Shown: positions 1-5,718 of the stretch, in pieces
Layout: each line of letters begins with the position of its first letter
Numbering within the stretch: position 1 is the first letter of the stretch
Source of the DNA: Actinomycetales bacterium
GTDB taxonomy: Bacteria; Actinomycetota; Actinomycetes; Actinomycetales; Actinomycetaceae
DNA length: 14,225 nt
Assembly: GCA_022838965.1 (NCBI GenBank)
Contig: JALHDK010000021.1
Location: forward strand, 1-14,225
Reading direction: 5' to 3'
The notes under the pieces: model-generated
What the model was told of the DNA's origin: nothing
What the model saw: only the letters and a program-made list of their open reading frames with translations
Databases searched by the model: none
Translations under genes and position numbers: made by a program

Positions 1-728
1 GGCTGGTGTCGACCTTCGTGTCCTACTGGTTCTCCGACAGGATCGCGCTGGCGGCGATGCAGGCCCGCCCCGTCTCGGAGGTCGAGGCCCCGCAGATTCA
101 TGCGATGGTCCGGGAGCTCGCCATGCGTGCCGGTCAGCCCATGCCGCGCATCTACGTCTCCCCGACGGCCGCACCGAACGCGTTCGCGACCGGGCGGAAC
201 CCCACCAACGCGGCCGTGTGCGTGACACGGGGAATCCTGGAGATCCTCGAGCCCCGCGAGCTGCGCGCGGTTCTGGGCCACGAGCTCATGCACGTCTACA
301 ACCGGGACATCCTGACCTCCTCGGTCGCGGCCGCCCTCGCCGGGATCATCACCTCGATCGCCCAGTTCATGTTCTTCTTCGGCGGGCGGAGGGACGGCGG
401 CAATCCGTTCGCCGGTCTCCTCATGGTTATCCTCGCCCCCATCGCGGCCACGCTGATCCAGCTCGGCATCTCGCGGACGCGGGAGTTCGACGCCGACGAG
501 GACGGCGCGCGCCTGACCCAGGATCCGCTCGCCCTGGCGTCGGCTCTCGCGAAACTCGAACGGGGCACACGGCAGCGCCCGCTCGCACCGACCCCCGCCA
601 CGGAGTCGATGTCGCACATGATGATCGCCAACCCCTTCCGGGGCGGTGGTGGCATCACCAGGCTGTTCGCCACACACCCGCCGATGGAGGAGCGCATCGC
701 GCGGCTGGAGAAGATGGCGGGCTACTGA
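1..728 (+). CDS. htpX: Membrane zinc metalloprotease HtpX (M48B), 5' end outside window
   Basis: HtpX degrades damaged membrane proteins from the cytoplasmic face of the membrane. The visible part is about 241 codons of a protein usually near 290 residues, so roughly 50 N-terminal residues, including the first membrane segments, lie before the window. Reading runs open from base 3; the GTG at 6 is an internal valine, not the start. Numbering from that valine, the zinc motif HELMH is at 92-96, and the third ligand is probably Glu160 in [13 protein letters not shown]. Two hydrophobic stretches (about 104-126 and 135-155) lie between them, as in the family. The C-terminal blocks [10 protein letters not shown] and [12 protein letters not shown] are typical of actinobacterial HtpX. 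The gene ends TGA and is convergent with yajQ, only two bases away. Identity is secure; nothing can be said about its promoter. Confidence 0.97.
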   Translation, partial: LVSTFVSYWFSDRIALAAMQARPVSEVEAPQIHAMVRELAMRAGQPMPRIYVSPTAAPNAFATGRNPTNAAVCVTRGILEILEPRELRAVLGHELMHVYNRDILTSSVAAALAGIITSIAQFMFFFGGRRDGGNPFAGLLMVILAPIAATLIQLGISRTREFDADEDGARLTQDPLALASALAKLERGTRQRPLAPTPATESMSHMMIANPFRGGGGITRLFATHPPMEERIARLEKMAGY

Positions 729-730
729 CC

Positions 731-1228
731 TCAGCGGTAGTTGACGAACTGCAGCGCGGCGTCCAGGTCGGCCTCGCGCAGCAGTGCGATCACCTGCTGC
801 AGGTCGTCGCGTGACTTCGAGCTGACGCGCACCTCGTCACCCGTCACCTGGGTGCGCACCCCCTTGGGACCCTGGTCGCGGACCAGCCGGGTGATCTTCC
901 GGGCCACGTCCTGGCTGATCCCCTGGCGGAGTGCCCCCACGAGCCGGTACTCCTTGCCCGAGGGTTTCGGCTCCCCGTCCCCGAGGTCGATCGCCTTGAG
1001 CGAGACCCCCCGCCGGATCAGCTTCGTCTGGAATACGTCCAGGATCGCCTTCACCCGCTCGGGTGAGTTGGCGACCATGAGGATGGTGTCTCCGGTCCAG
1101 GCGATGGATGCGCCCACGCCCTTGAAGTCATAGCGCTGCGCGATCTCCTTGGCGGTCTGGTTGAGGGCGTTGTCCACCTCCTGCCGGTCCACCTTGCTCA
1201 CGATGTCGAACGAGGACTCGCCGGCCAT
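731..1228 (-). CDS. yajQ: YajQ family nucleotide-binding protein (UPF0234)
   Basis: Small cytosolic protein of the YajQ family, which binds nucleotides; some Gram-negative members bind cyclic-di-GMP and act as transcription co-regulators. The role in actinobacteria is not established. The 165-residue product has the full family pattern: [20 protein letters not shown] at the N-terminus, then RYDFKG, and the C-terminal block [34 protein letters not shown] ending in NYR. Two start codons sit side by side, GTG at 1231 and ATG at 1228. ATG is preferred because a GGAGGGG ribosome site lies about 6-7 bases before it and the length then matches the usual 162-165 residues. The gene stands alone, convergent with htpX and divergent from tRNA-Tyr. 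Confidence 0.96.
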   Translation of the reverse strand: MAGESSFDIVSKVDRQEVDNALNQTAKEIAQRYDFKGVGASIAWTGDTILMVANSPERVKAILDVFQTKLIRRGVSLKAIDLGDGEPKPSGKEYRLVGALRQGISQDVARKITRLVRDQGPKGVRTQVTGDEVRVSSKSRDDLQQVIALLREADLDAALQFVNYR

Positions 1229-1280
1229 CACTCACCCCTCCGGTGGTCTTGGTCACGTTGCCGGCCCCGGCGGGCCGCAC

Positions 1281-1307
1281 CAGAACATTCTGCCTGACCA
1301 TCGTCAG
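1281..1307. promoter_or_regulatory. Two adjacent short inverted repeats between yajQ and tRNA-Tyr
   Basis: The divergent gap holds CAGAA-CA-TTCTG (1281-1292) and, directly after, CTGAC-CATC-GTCAG (1294-1307). Each has 5-bp arms. They overlap the candidate tRNA-Tyr -35 element and could be an operator, but they match no operator consensus I know, and repeats this short may be chance. Confidence 0.2.
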
Positions 1308-1334
1308 TGACCACCGCCGGAACCTGATAACCTC
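1307..1334 (+). promoter_or_regulatory. Candidate tRNA-Tyr promoter with extended -10
   Basis: GTGACC (1307-1312) resembles a -35 element. After a 16-base spacer comes TAACCT (1329-1334), preceded by TGA, giving the extended -10 pattern TGnTAnnnT. Transcription would begin near 1341, about 14 bases before the mature tRNA-Tyr 5' end. The core hexamers are only partial matches to consensus. Confidence 0.45.
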
Positions 1335-1354
1335 TCTCTCGCACCACGGTGCAC

Positions 1355-1436
1355 GGCGGGTTTCCCGAGTGGCCAAAGGGAGCTGACTGTAAATCAGTTG
1401 CGGAACGCTTCGGGGGTTCGAATCCCTCACCCGCCA
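1355..1436 (+). tRNA. tRNA-Tyr (anticodon GTA)
   Basis: Class II tRNA of 82 bases. Acceptor arms GGCGGGT (1355-1361) and ACCCGCC (1429-1435) pair fully, with discriminator A1436. The anticodon stem is GCTGA/TCAGT around loop CTGTAAA, with anticodon GTA at 1389-1391. A long variable arm (about 1399-1411) fits bacterial tRNA-Tyr. The T arm is GGGGG-TTCGAAT-CCCTC. The CCA end is not encoded. It is separated from tRNA-Thr by a strong hairpin, so it probably has its own transcript. Confidence 0.97.
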
Positions 1437-1438
1437 CT

Positions 1439-1465
1439 CCGCCCCGATCCTCCCGATCGGGGCGG
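1439..1465 (+). terminator. Hairpin terminator after tRNA-Tyr
   Basis: A perfect 11-bp stem, CCGCCCCGATC (1439-1449) with GATCGGGGCGG (1455-1465), and a 5-base loop CTCCC. It starts three bases after the tRNA discriminator. There is no U-tract, as is common for actinobacterial hairpin terminators. It could also guide 3' processing of the tRNA. Confidence 0.7.
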
Positions 1466-1502
1466 CGGCGCGCATGCGGCGTCTCCGCGAGTCGGACCGG
1501 AT

Positions 1503-1531
1503 TTCCCTTCCCACTGGCGGTCGCGTAAGCT
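1503..1531 (+). promoter_or_regulatory. Candidate tRNA-Thr promoter
   Basis: TAAGCT (1526-1531) fits the actinobacterial -10 pattern TAnnnT and sits 10 bases before the mature tRNA-Thr 5' end, suggesting a very short leader. At a 17-base spacing upstream lies TTCCCT (1503-1508), a poor -35 match. The call rests mainly on the -10 and on the upstream hairpin that should isolate this unit from tRNA-Tyr. Confidence 0.38.
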
Positions 1532-1541
1532 GGTCCGCGCT

Positions 1542-1614
1542 GCCCCGATAGCTCAGTCGGCAGAGCGTCTCCATGGTAAGGAGAAGGTCAAGGGTTCGAT
1601 TCCCTTTCGGGGCT
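1542..1614 (+). tRNA. tRNA-Thr (anticodon GGT)
   Basis: A 73-base tRNA with acceptor arms GCCCCGA (1542-1548) and TCGGGGC (1607-1613) and discriminator T1614, which is usual for tRNA-Thr in actinobacteria. The anticodon stem TCTCC/GGAGA encloses loop ATGGTAA with anticodon GGT at 1575-1577. The T arm carries GGTTCGATTCC. CCA is not encoded. It heads the conserved block tRNA-Thr, tRNA-Met, rpmG. Confidence 0.97.
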
Positions 1615-1616
1615 CA

Positions 1617-1639
1617 GGCCGAGGCGATGACCCTCGGCC
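1617..1639 (+). other. Hairpin 1 of a pair between tRNA-Thr and tRNA-Met
   Basis: A perfect 8-bp stem GGCCGAGG (1617-1624) / CCTCGGCC (1632-1639) with a 7-base loop. It starts three bases after tRNA-Thr. It may be a terminator or a processing structure; it has no U-tract. Confidence 0.5.
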
Positions 1640-1642
1640 ACG

Positions 1643-1658
1643 GTGCCGCTCGCGGCAC
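1643..1658 (+). other. Hairpin 2 of a pair between tRNA-Thr and tRNA-Met
   Basis: A 6-bp stem GTGCCG (1643-1648) / CGGCAC (1653-1658) with tetraloop CTCG, ending four bases before tRNA-Met. With hairpin 1 it fills nearly all of the spacer between the two tRNAs. Confidence 0.45.
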
Positions 1659-1662
1659 GTGC

Positions 1663-1736
1663 GGCGGGATAGCTCAGTCGGTAAGAGCGCACGACTCATA
1701 ATCGTGAGGTCGCGGGTTCAAGCCCCGCTCCCGCTA
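1663..1736 (+). tRNA. tRNA-Met, elongator (anticodon CAT)
   Basis: A 74-base tRNA with acceptor arms GGCGGGA (1663-1669) and TCCCGCT (1729-1735) and discriminator A1736. The first acceptor pair is G-U. The anticodon stem CACGA/TCGTG with loop CTCATAA lacks the three consecutive G-C pairs of the initiator tRNA, so this is the elongator. An Ile2 tRNA (lysidine-modified CAT) is less likely, because arms and position match the Met tRNA found before rpmG across actinobacteria. CCA is not encoded. The rpmG start codon lies 36 bases downstream, so co-transcription is likely. Confidence 0.94.
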
Positions 1737-1772
1737 CCGGCATCCAGAGGCGAGACGAGAGATCGAGGAACT

Positions 1773-1943
1773 GTGGCGAGCAAGACCCAGGACATCCGTC
1801 CCAAGATCACCTTGGCGTGCGAGAAGTGCAAGGAGCGCAACTACATCACCAAGAAGAACCGGCGCAACACCCCCGACCGGTTGACGATCACCAAGTACTG
1901 CCCGCGCTGCAACGCGCACACCGGCCATCGCGAGACCAGGTGA
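1773..1943 (+). CDS. rpmG: Large ribosomal subunit protein bL33, zinc-ribbon form
   Basis: A 56-residue component of the 50S subunit. The sequence begins [19 protein letters not shown] and ends [10 protein letters not shown]. The pairs CEKC (16-19) and CPRC (43-46) make it the zinc-binding C+ form; many actinobacteria also carry a zinc-free copy elsewhere, induced when zinc is scarce. Start is GTG 1773, with GAGG at 1765-1768 as ribosome site. The frame stays open upstream through the tRNA genes, but family length and the conserved N-terminus settle the start. It is probably co-transcribed with tRNA-Met and is followed by a hairpin at 1988-2020 that could end this transcript. Confidence 0.98.
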   Translation: MASKTQDIRPKITLACEKCKERNYITKKNRRNTPDRLTITKYCPRCNAHTGHRETR

Positions 1944-1955
1944 CGCCACCGGCCC

Positions 1956-1961
1956 TAGGCT
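1956..1961 (+). promoter_or_regulatory. -10 element for leaderless transcription of the hadA-like gene
   Basis: TAGGCT matches the actinobacterial -10 pattern TAnnnT. Seven bases separate it from the GTG at 1969, so the transcript would start at or one base before the start codon. No Shine-Dalgarno sequence precedes that GTG, which fits a leaderless mRNA. I see no good -35. Confidence 0.5.
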
Positions 1962-1968
1962 GGACCCC

Positions 1969-2442
1969 GTGACCGAGAATGCAGCCAAACCCACGAGCGT
2001 GAATGACGCGCTCGTGGGTTCTTCATATCCGCCCTCCGAGCTCTACGAGGTGTGCGCGGCGAAGATCGCCGAGTTCGCCCTGGCGACGGGTGCCACGAGT
2101 CCCCTGCACGTCGACCGGGCCGCGGCCCGGGCCGCGGGCTATCGCGACGTCGTCGCCCCTCCCACCTTCGCGGTCGTGGTGGCCCAGCGGGCGGAGTCCG
2201 CGTACATCAACGATCCCGCCTCGGGCGTCGACTTCTCCCGCGTCGTCCACGCGGACGAATCGTTCCAGCACCACCGCCCGATGGTCGCGGGTGACGTCCT
2301 CGCCACGACGGTGCACGTCGAGTCCGTCACCCACAGGGGAGGCATCTCGATGGTGACCACCCGCGCCGAGATCGTGGACGCCGACGGCGCGCCGGTCTCG
2401 ACCGTCCGGTCCACGCTCGCGGTGAGGGGAGAGGGAGCATGA
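1969..2442 (+). CDS. hadA: MaoC-like (R)-hydroxyacyl dehydratase, HadA-type subunit
   Basis: A 157-residue hot-dog-fold protein at the locus of mycobacterial hadA. In Mycobacterium HadA pairs with HadB to dehydrate 3-hydroxyacyl-ACP in FAS-II. The N-terminal MaoC pattern is present (YPPSELYEVCAAKIAEFA, VVAPPTF), but where the hydratase-2 motif has its catalytic Asp, this protein reads ATGATSPLH (39-47); only the His is left. HadA-type subunits usually lack the active dyad and shape the acyl channel, so a HadAB heterodimer is inferred. Start GTG 1969 is chosen for the -10 spacing; a second in-frame GTG at 1999 would fit the shorter N-terminus of some homologues. The first 20 codons are unusually A/T-rich and contain a hairpin (1988-2020). 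It overlaps hadB by four bases. Substrate in this organism is unknown. Confidence 0.85.
   Translation: MTENAAKPTSVNDALVGSSYPPSELYEVCAAKIAEFALATGATSPLHVDRAAARAAGYRDVVAPPTFAVVVAQRAESAYINDPASGVDFSRVVHADESFQHHRPMVAGDVLATTVHVESVTHRGGISMVTTRAEIVDADGAPVSTVRSTLAVRGEGA
1988..2023 (+). terminator. Terminator-like hairpin inside the hadA-like coding start
   Basis: A perfect 12-bp stem, AACCCACGAGCG (1988-1999) with CGCTCGTGGGTT (2009-2020), a 9-base loop and a U-rich tail (CTTCATAT). It begins 45 bases after the rpmG stop and 19 bases after the hadA GTG. The tail is written with codons GGT TCT TCA TAT, rare in this G/C-ending context. It would serve as the rpmG-unit terminator or an attenuator placed inside the next gene. 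Formation and function are inferred. Confidence 0.55.
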
Positions 2443-2855
2443 GCACGCCAGCAGTGCAGGCGCAGCCCGGAGACGTTCTCTTCGAGAGGACCGTGGCCGT
2501 GGACCGGGCCCGTCTCGTGCGGTACGCCGGGGCCTCGGGTGACTTCAACCCGATCCACTGGAACGAGCGCTTCGCGAAGGAGGTCGGTCTCGACGGCGTC
2601 ATCGCCCACGGCATGCTGACGATGGGGATCGCCGGGGGGGTTCTCGAGGAGTGGGTCGGGGATCCCGGGCGGATCCTGTCGTACTCGACGAGGTTCTCCC
2701 GGCCGGTGCTCGTCCCGGATCCCGGTGAGGCCGTGTTGGTGGTCAGCGGCCGGCTCGGCGCGATCAACGACGACGGGACGCTTCGCGTTGACCTCGCGGT
2801 CACCTGCGAGGGCCGTGCCGTGCTCGCCAAGGCCCAGGCCCTGATCGCGCCCTGA
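2439..2855 (+). CDS. hadB: MaoC-like (R)-hydroxyacyl dehydratase, catalytic HadB-type subunit
   Basis: A 138-residue hot-dog protein with an intact hydratase-2 motif: YAGASGDFNPIH at 29-40, with Asp35 and His40 as the expected catalytic pair, then AHGMLTMGIAGG (56-67) typical of HadB. It should dehydrate (R)-3-hydroxyacyl thioesters, with the upstream HadA-like protein as partner. Start ATG 2439 overlaps the hadA stop as ATGA, so translation is probably coupled; GAGGGAG just upstream is the ribosome site. No hadC follows, unlike in mycobacteria. Whether the pair serves a FAS-II-like route or another acyl pathway cannot be told from this window. Confidence 0.92.
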   Translation: MSTPAVQAQPGDVLFERTVAVDRARLVRYAGASGDFNPIHWNERFAKEVGLDGVIAHGMLTMGIAGGVLEEWVGDPGRILSYSTRFSRPVLVPDPGEAVLVVSGRLGAINDDGTLRVDLAVTCEGRAVLAKAQALIAP

Positions 2856-2867
2856 TCGTCCCCTGAC

Positions 2868-4079
2868 TTGCCGCTGCCCAACCCGGATGCTGCCACGCGG
2901 GCGGCGTGGGCGACTTTCCTCGTGTTCGCCGCTGCGGGCCTCGGACTCTCCACGTGGCTCGCCCGCCTCCCCGCCGTCCGGGACTCGCTCGATCTCCGGC
3001 CGGCGCAGGTCGGCCTCATCCTGCTGGCCGGTTCCCTCGGATCGACGCTCGCCCTGCCTGCCACGGGCTGGCTGATCGGCCGGATCGGGATCCGGCCGAC
3101 CGTGCGCGGCGGTGCCGTGGGACTCGCCGTGTTCCTGAGCCTGTCGGCGCTGGCCGTGCAGCGGGGGGAACCGGTGCTGCTCGCGGCGTTCCTGTTCCTC
3201 GCGTTCGCGGGCGCAGCGGTCTGGGATGTCGCGATGAACCTTCAGGGCACGCTGGTCGAACAGGCGATGGGGCGAGCCCTCATGCCGCGGTTCCATGCGG
3301 GGTACTCGGTGGGGACGATCGCCGGTGCCCTGCTCGGAGCGGGCGCGGCACGGCTCGAGATCCCGCTGACCCTGCACATCCCGGTCGTCACGGTGGCCCT
3401 CGCCGCGGCCACGGTGTGGTGGCTGCGCCTGTTCCTCCCGGAGCGGGCGCCGGCGGGGGGACAGGAGCGCCCGTCCGCGCTTGCGGCGTGGGGCGAGCGG
3501 CGCACCCTGCTGGTGGGCGTGGTCGTGCTGGCCGCGGGACTCGCCGAGGGCGCTGCGAACGACTGGGTCGCGCTCGCCGTCGTGGACGGCTTCGGTGAGT
3601 CGAACGCCACCGGGGCGCTCTCCTTCGCCATCTTCGTCACCTCGATGACACTGATGCGGCTGCTGGGAACCACACTGCTGGAGCGGCATGGCCGGGTTGC
3701 CGTGCTGCGGCTGTCGACGGCCGTCGCGATCGGCGGTGTCCTCCTCTTCGCCCTGTCGCCGGTCCTGCCGCTCGCCCTCGTGGGAACGGTGATGTGGGGT
3801 GTGGGAGCCGCGCTCGGCTTCCCCGTCGGCATGTCGGCCGCCTCGGACGATCCCGCACGCGCGGCGGTGCGGCTGTCTGTCGTCTCCACCATCGGGTACA
3901 CCGCGTTCATCGCCGGCCCGCCCCTGCTGGGGCTGCTGGCGGAGGTGTATGGCTACCGTCTGGCGCTGCTGTTCGTCGCCGTGCCGCTGCTGGTCTCGCT
4001 CGTCGTCCTCCCCTCCACGCGACCCCACCCTCCGCGCCCCATCCCCCGCGTGCCCGACGGAGGTAGTCTTCCCGCATGA
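2868..4079 (+). CDS. MFS transporter, YbjJ-like
   Basis: A 403-residue major facilitator protein with about 12 hydrophobic segments and a central loop near 191-212. The stretch DVAMN (120-124) followed by MPRFHAGYSVGTIAGALLGA (139-158) is characteristic of the YbjJ/FucP-like branch, whose substrates are mostly unknown. The length agrees with YbjJ-type proteins (about 400). The start is TTG 2868: the frame closes at the hadB stop (2853), and TTG is the first usable codon, but no clear ribosome site precedes it, so the start is uncertain. It lies 12 bases after hadB and overlaps murB by four bases (ATGA), so it belongs to the same transcription group. Direction and substrate are not predictable from sequence. 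Confidence 0.88.
   Translation: MPLPNPDAATRAAWATFLVFAAAGLGLSTWLARLPAVRDSLDLRPAQVGLILLAGSLGSTLALPATGWLIGRIGIRPTVRGGAVGLAVFLSLSALAVQRGEPVLLAAFLFLAFAGAAVWDVAMNLQGTLVEQAMGRALMPRFHAGYSVGTIAGALLGAGAARLEIPLTLHIPVVTVALAAATVWWLRLFLPERAPAGGQERPSALAAWGERRTLLVGVVVLAAGLAEGAANDWVALAVVDGFGESNATGALSFAIFVTSMTLMRLLGTTLLERHGRVAVLRLSTAVAIGGVLLFALSPVLPLALVGTVMWGVGAALGFPVGMSAASDDPARAAVRLSVVSTIGYTAFIAGPPLLGLLAEVYGYRLALLFVAVPLLVSLVVLPSTRPHPPRPIPRVPDGGSLPA
4064..4069 (+). promoter_or_regulatory. -10 element for leaderless murB transcription, inside the MFS gene
   Basis: TAGTCT matches TAnnnT and lies six bases before the murB ATG, the spacing expected for a transcript beginning at the start codon. A GGAGG at 4059-4063 is 12 bases from the ATG, rather far for a ribosome site, so both translation modes remain possible. 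The element sits in the last codons of the transporter gene. Confidence 0.42.
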
Positions 4080-5269
4080 GCCTGAGCTGTGTGGAACCCG
4101 AGCCGGCCTCCGGACCCCCGGTCGTCCCCGTGGAGACCCTCGCCCATCCGGGTCCCGCCGGGCCCGCCCCCACGCTCGCCGAGCTCACCACCTTCCACGT
4201 GGGCGGGCCGATCGCCACCTACGTCGAGGTCCACTCCGAGGAGGAGTTCATCGCCGCGGTCCGGGCGGCCGATGACGACGGCGTCCCCCTCCTCGTCCTC
4301 GGGGGCGGCTCGAACCTCCTCGCGGCGGACGAGGGGTTCCCGGGCGTCGTCGTGCGGGACATGCGCCGCGGCATCCGCGCCGAGTCCTTCTCCACGTGCG
4401 CGGGCGCGTCCATGGACGTTCCCGCCGGTCATCCGTGGGATGAGGTCGTGGCCCGGGCCGTGCAGGAGGAGTGGATGGGGATCGAGGCCCTCTCCGGCAT
4501 CCCGGGCACCACCGGCGCGACCCCGGTGCAGAACGTCGGTGCCTACGGTCAGGAGGTGTCCGAGACCATCTCGTCGGTGCGGGTGTGGGACCGGCTGGAG
4601 CGCAGGCCGCGGATGTTCTCGCTGGCCGAACTGCGGCTCGGCTACCGCGATTCACTCCTGAAGCGCTCGTTGCGCGACGCGCGCGTGGGCGGCGGGAGGA
4701 CGTGGGGCCCGACCGGCCGGTGGGTGGTCCTCGAGGTGAGCTTCCATCTCCGGCTGGCGAGCCTCTCCGCCCCCGTCCGGTACGCGGAGCTGGCCCGCAC
4801 GCTCGGGGTGGAACAGGGCGAGCGCGTCCCGTCGCGCGAGGTGCGCGCCGCCGTCCTCGACCTGCGCCGCAGCAAGGGAATGGTGCTCGATCCGGCGGAC
4901 CATGACACCTGGTCGGCCGGTTCCTTCTTCACCAACCCGATCCTCACCCAGGAGCAGGCGGCCGCCCTGCCCGACGGCGCACCCCGCTTCCCCGTTGTCG
5001 ATCACGCCGCCATCCACCAGATCGGGGGAGAGCCCGTCCCGGTCTCCGGACTCGTCAAGACGTCCGCGGCATGGCTGATCTCGCGTGCCGGTTTCGGGAA
5101 GGGGCACGGGCTGCCCGGCCCGGCGGCGCTGTCCACGAAGCACGTCCTCGCCCTCACGAACCGCGGCGGGGCGACGGCGGCGGACATTCGGGCGCTGGCC
5201 GCCGAGGTGCAGGCGGGGGTGCGCGCCGCCTTCGGAATCGAGCTGGTTCCGGAGCCGGTGATTCTCTAA
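4076..5269 (+). CDS. murB: UDP-N-acetylenolpyruvoylglucosamine reductase MurB (type I)
   Basis: FAD enzyme that reduces UDP-GlcNAc-enolpyruvate with NADPH to UDP-MurNAc, the second committed step of peptidoglycan synthesis, in the cytosol. The 397 residues show the FAD domain (TTFHVGGPIATYVEV at 38-52; LVLGGGSNLL at 73-82; GIPGTTGATPVQNVGAYGQE at 141-160), the type I loop with YRDS (Tyr190, Arg191), the catalytic Ser283 in GSFFTNP and the catalytic Glu393 in VPEPVIL at the very end. The N-terminus carries about 35 residues before the conserved block, longer than in E. coli; a GTG at 4130 is an alternative start. The ATG 4076 is supported by the ATGA overlap with the transporter gene and a -10 at leaderless spacing. 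Its stop overlaps the convergent gntR remnant stop. Confidence 0.97.
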   Translation: MSLSCVEPEPASGPPVVPVETLAHPGPAGPAPTLAELTTFHVGGPIATYVEVHSEEEFIAAVRAADDDGVPLLVLGGGSNLLAADEGFPGVVVRDMRRGIRAESFSTCAGASMDVPAGHPWDEVVARAVQEEWMGIEALSGIPGTTGATPVQNVGAYGQEVSETISSVRVWDRLERRPRMFSLAELRLGYRDSLLKRSLRDARVGGGRTWGPTGRWVVLEVSFHLRLASLSAPVRYAELARTLGVEQGERVPSREVRAAVLDLRRSKGMVLDPADHDTWSAGSFFTNPILTQEQAAALPDGAPRFPVVDHAAIHQIGGEPVPVSGLVKTSAAWLISRAGFGKGHGLPGPAALSTKHVLALTNRGGATAADIRALAAEVQAGVRAAFGIELVPEPVIL

Positions 5270-5487
5270 GGGTCCGCGCGCCGCAGCAGGGCGCCACGGA
5301 CAAGTGCCAGGACGTCGTCGTCGGCGAGGCCGGAGCGGCGGGCGGCCGCCACGAGCGCGTCGACGGCCGCGTGGACCGGGGCATCGCCGCGGGTCGCGCC
5401 TGGAGCGACCACGGTGCCGGTGCGGCGTCGGGAGACCACGTGACCGCCCGCCTCGAGTTCCCGGTAGGCGCGCGCCACCGTTGATGC
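5266..5487 (-). pseudogene. 3' remnant of a GntR-family (YtrA-like) regulator gene
   Basis: The readable part begins about STVARAYRELEAGGHVVSRR and ends ALLRRADP. It matches the second half of a GntR winged helix (recognition helix, wing with RRTGTVVA) plus the short helical tail of YtrA-type regulators, which are about 120-130 residues in all. Around 45-50 N-terminal residues, including the first helices of the DNA-binding domain, are missing. A GTG at 5478 opens the remaining frame but lies inside the recognition helix region, so a working repressor is unlikely. Upstream of codon TCA/GCA (5482-5487) the frame turns into out-of-frame hydrolase sequence. The TAG stop overlaps the murB TAA stop (5266-5269, convergent). 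Confidence 0.72.
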
Positions 5488-5714
5488 CCCGCCTCCCGGA
5501 GTGCCACCGCCACCGGGCGCATCATCCGCCAGGTCTCGTAGACGCCGGGGATCACCACGACCGGGAGACGGGCGCGAGGCCCGGTCGCGAGCCAGCCGGC
5601 CGGGTCCTCGCGGGTGAGCCAGGAGCGGGCGCCGTCAGCCAGGTGCCGGCCCGCCCAGGCGTAGTCGCGCGCCCAGTGCCGGGCGTTGCCCACACCGGTC
5701 CGGCCGACACGCAT
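5486..5714 (-). pseudogene. 5' remnant of a second alpha/beta hydrolase gene
   Basis: From ATG 5714 the frame gives 77 plausible residues, MRVGRTGVGNARHWARDYAW onward, with PVVVIPGVYETWRMMRPVAVAL at 51-72: the first strand and oxyanion-loop region of actinobacterial lipase/esterase-like hydrolases. After REAGH (His77) the homologous pattern stops and the frame runs into the gntR remnant out of phase, then antisense to murB, stopping at 5154. Nucleophile, acid and histidine of the hydrolase are therefore absent; about 180 residues are missing. It lies four bases after the intact hydrolase gene (an ATG at 5732 would overlap it). A deletion joining two formerly separate genes explains both remnants. 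Confidence 0.68.
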
Positions 5715-5718
5715 CCAC

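Noticed and set aside
2113..2145. GC-only palindromes (GGGCCGCGGCCC and neighbours) in the hadA-like gene
   Set aside because: They encode an Ala/Arg run (RAAARAAG) and are expected by chance in such GC-rich coding DNA; no U-tract follows.
2139..4028. 629-codon open frame on the minus strand opposite hadA, hadB and the MFS gene
   Set aside because: Its product is a low-complexity Arg/Gly/His/Gln-rich string with no domain, and the plus-strand proteins are clear family members. It is an antisense shadow of GC-rich coding DNA.
5272..5301. Possible murB terminator (GTCC...GCGCC / GGCGC...GGAC)
   Set aside because: The stem is interrupted by an uneven internal loop, lacks a U-tract and lies in former gntR coding sequence, so support is too weak for a feature.
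5154..5485. Continuation of the hydrolase frame to 5154 as a novel C-terminal domain
   Set aside because: The residues are the out-of-frame translation of the gntR remnant and the antisense of murB, rich in Arg/Pro/Ala with no domain.
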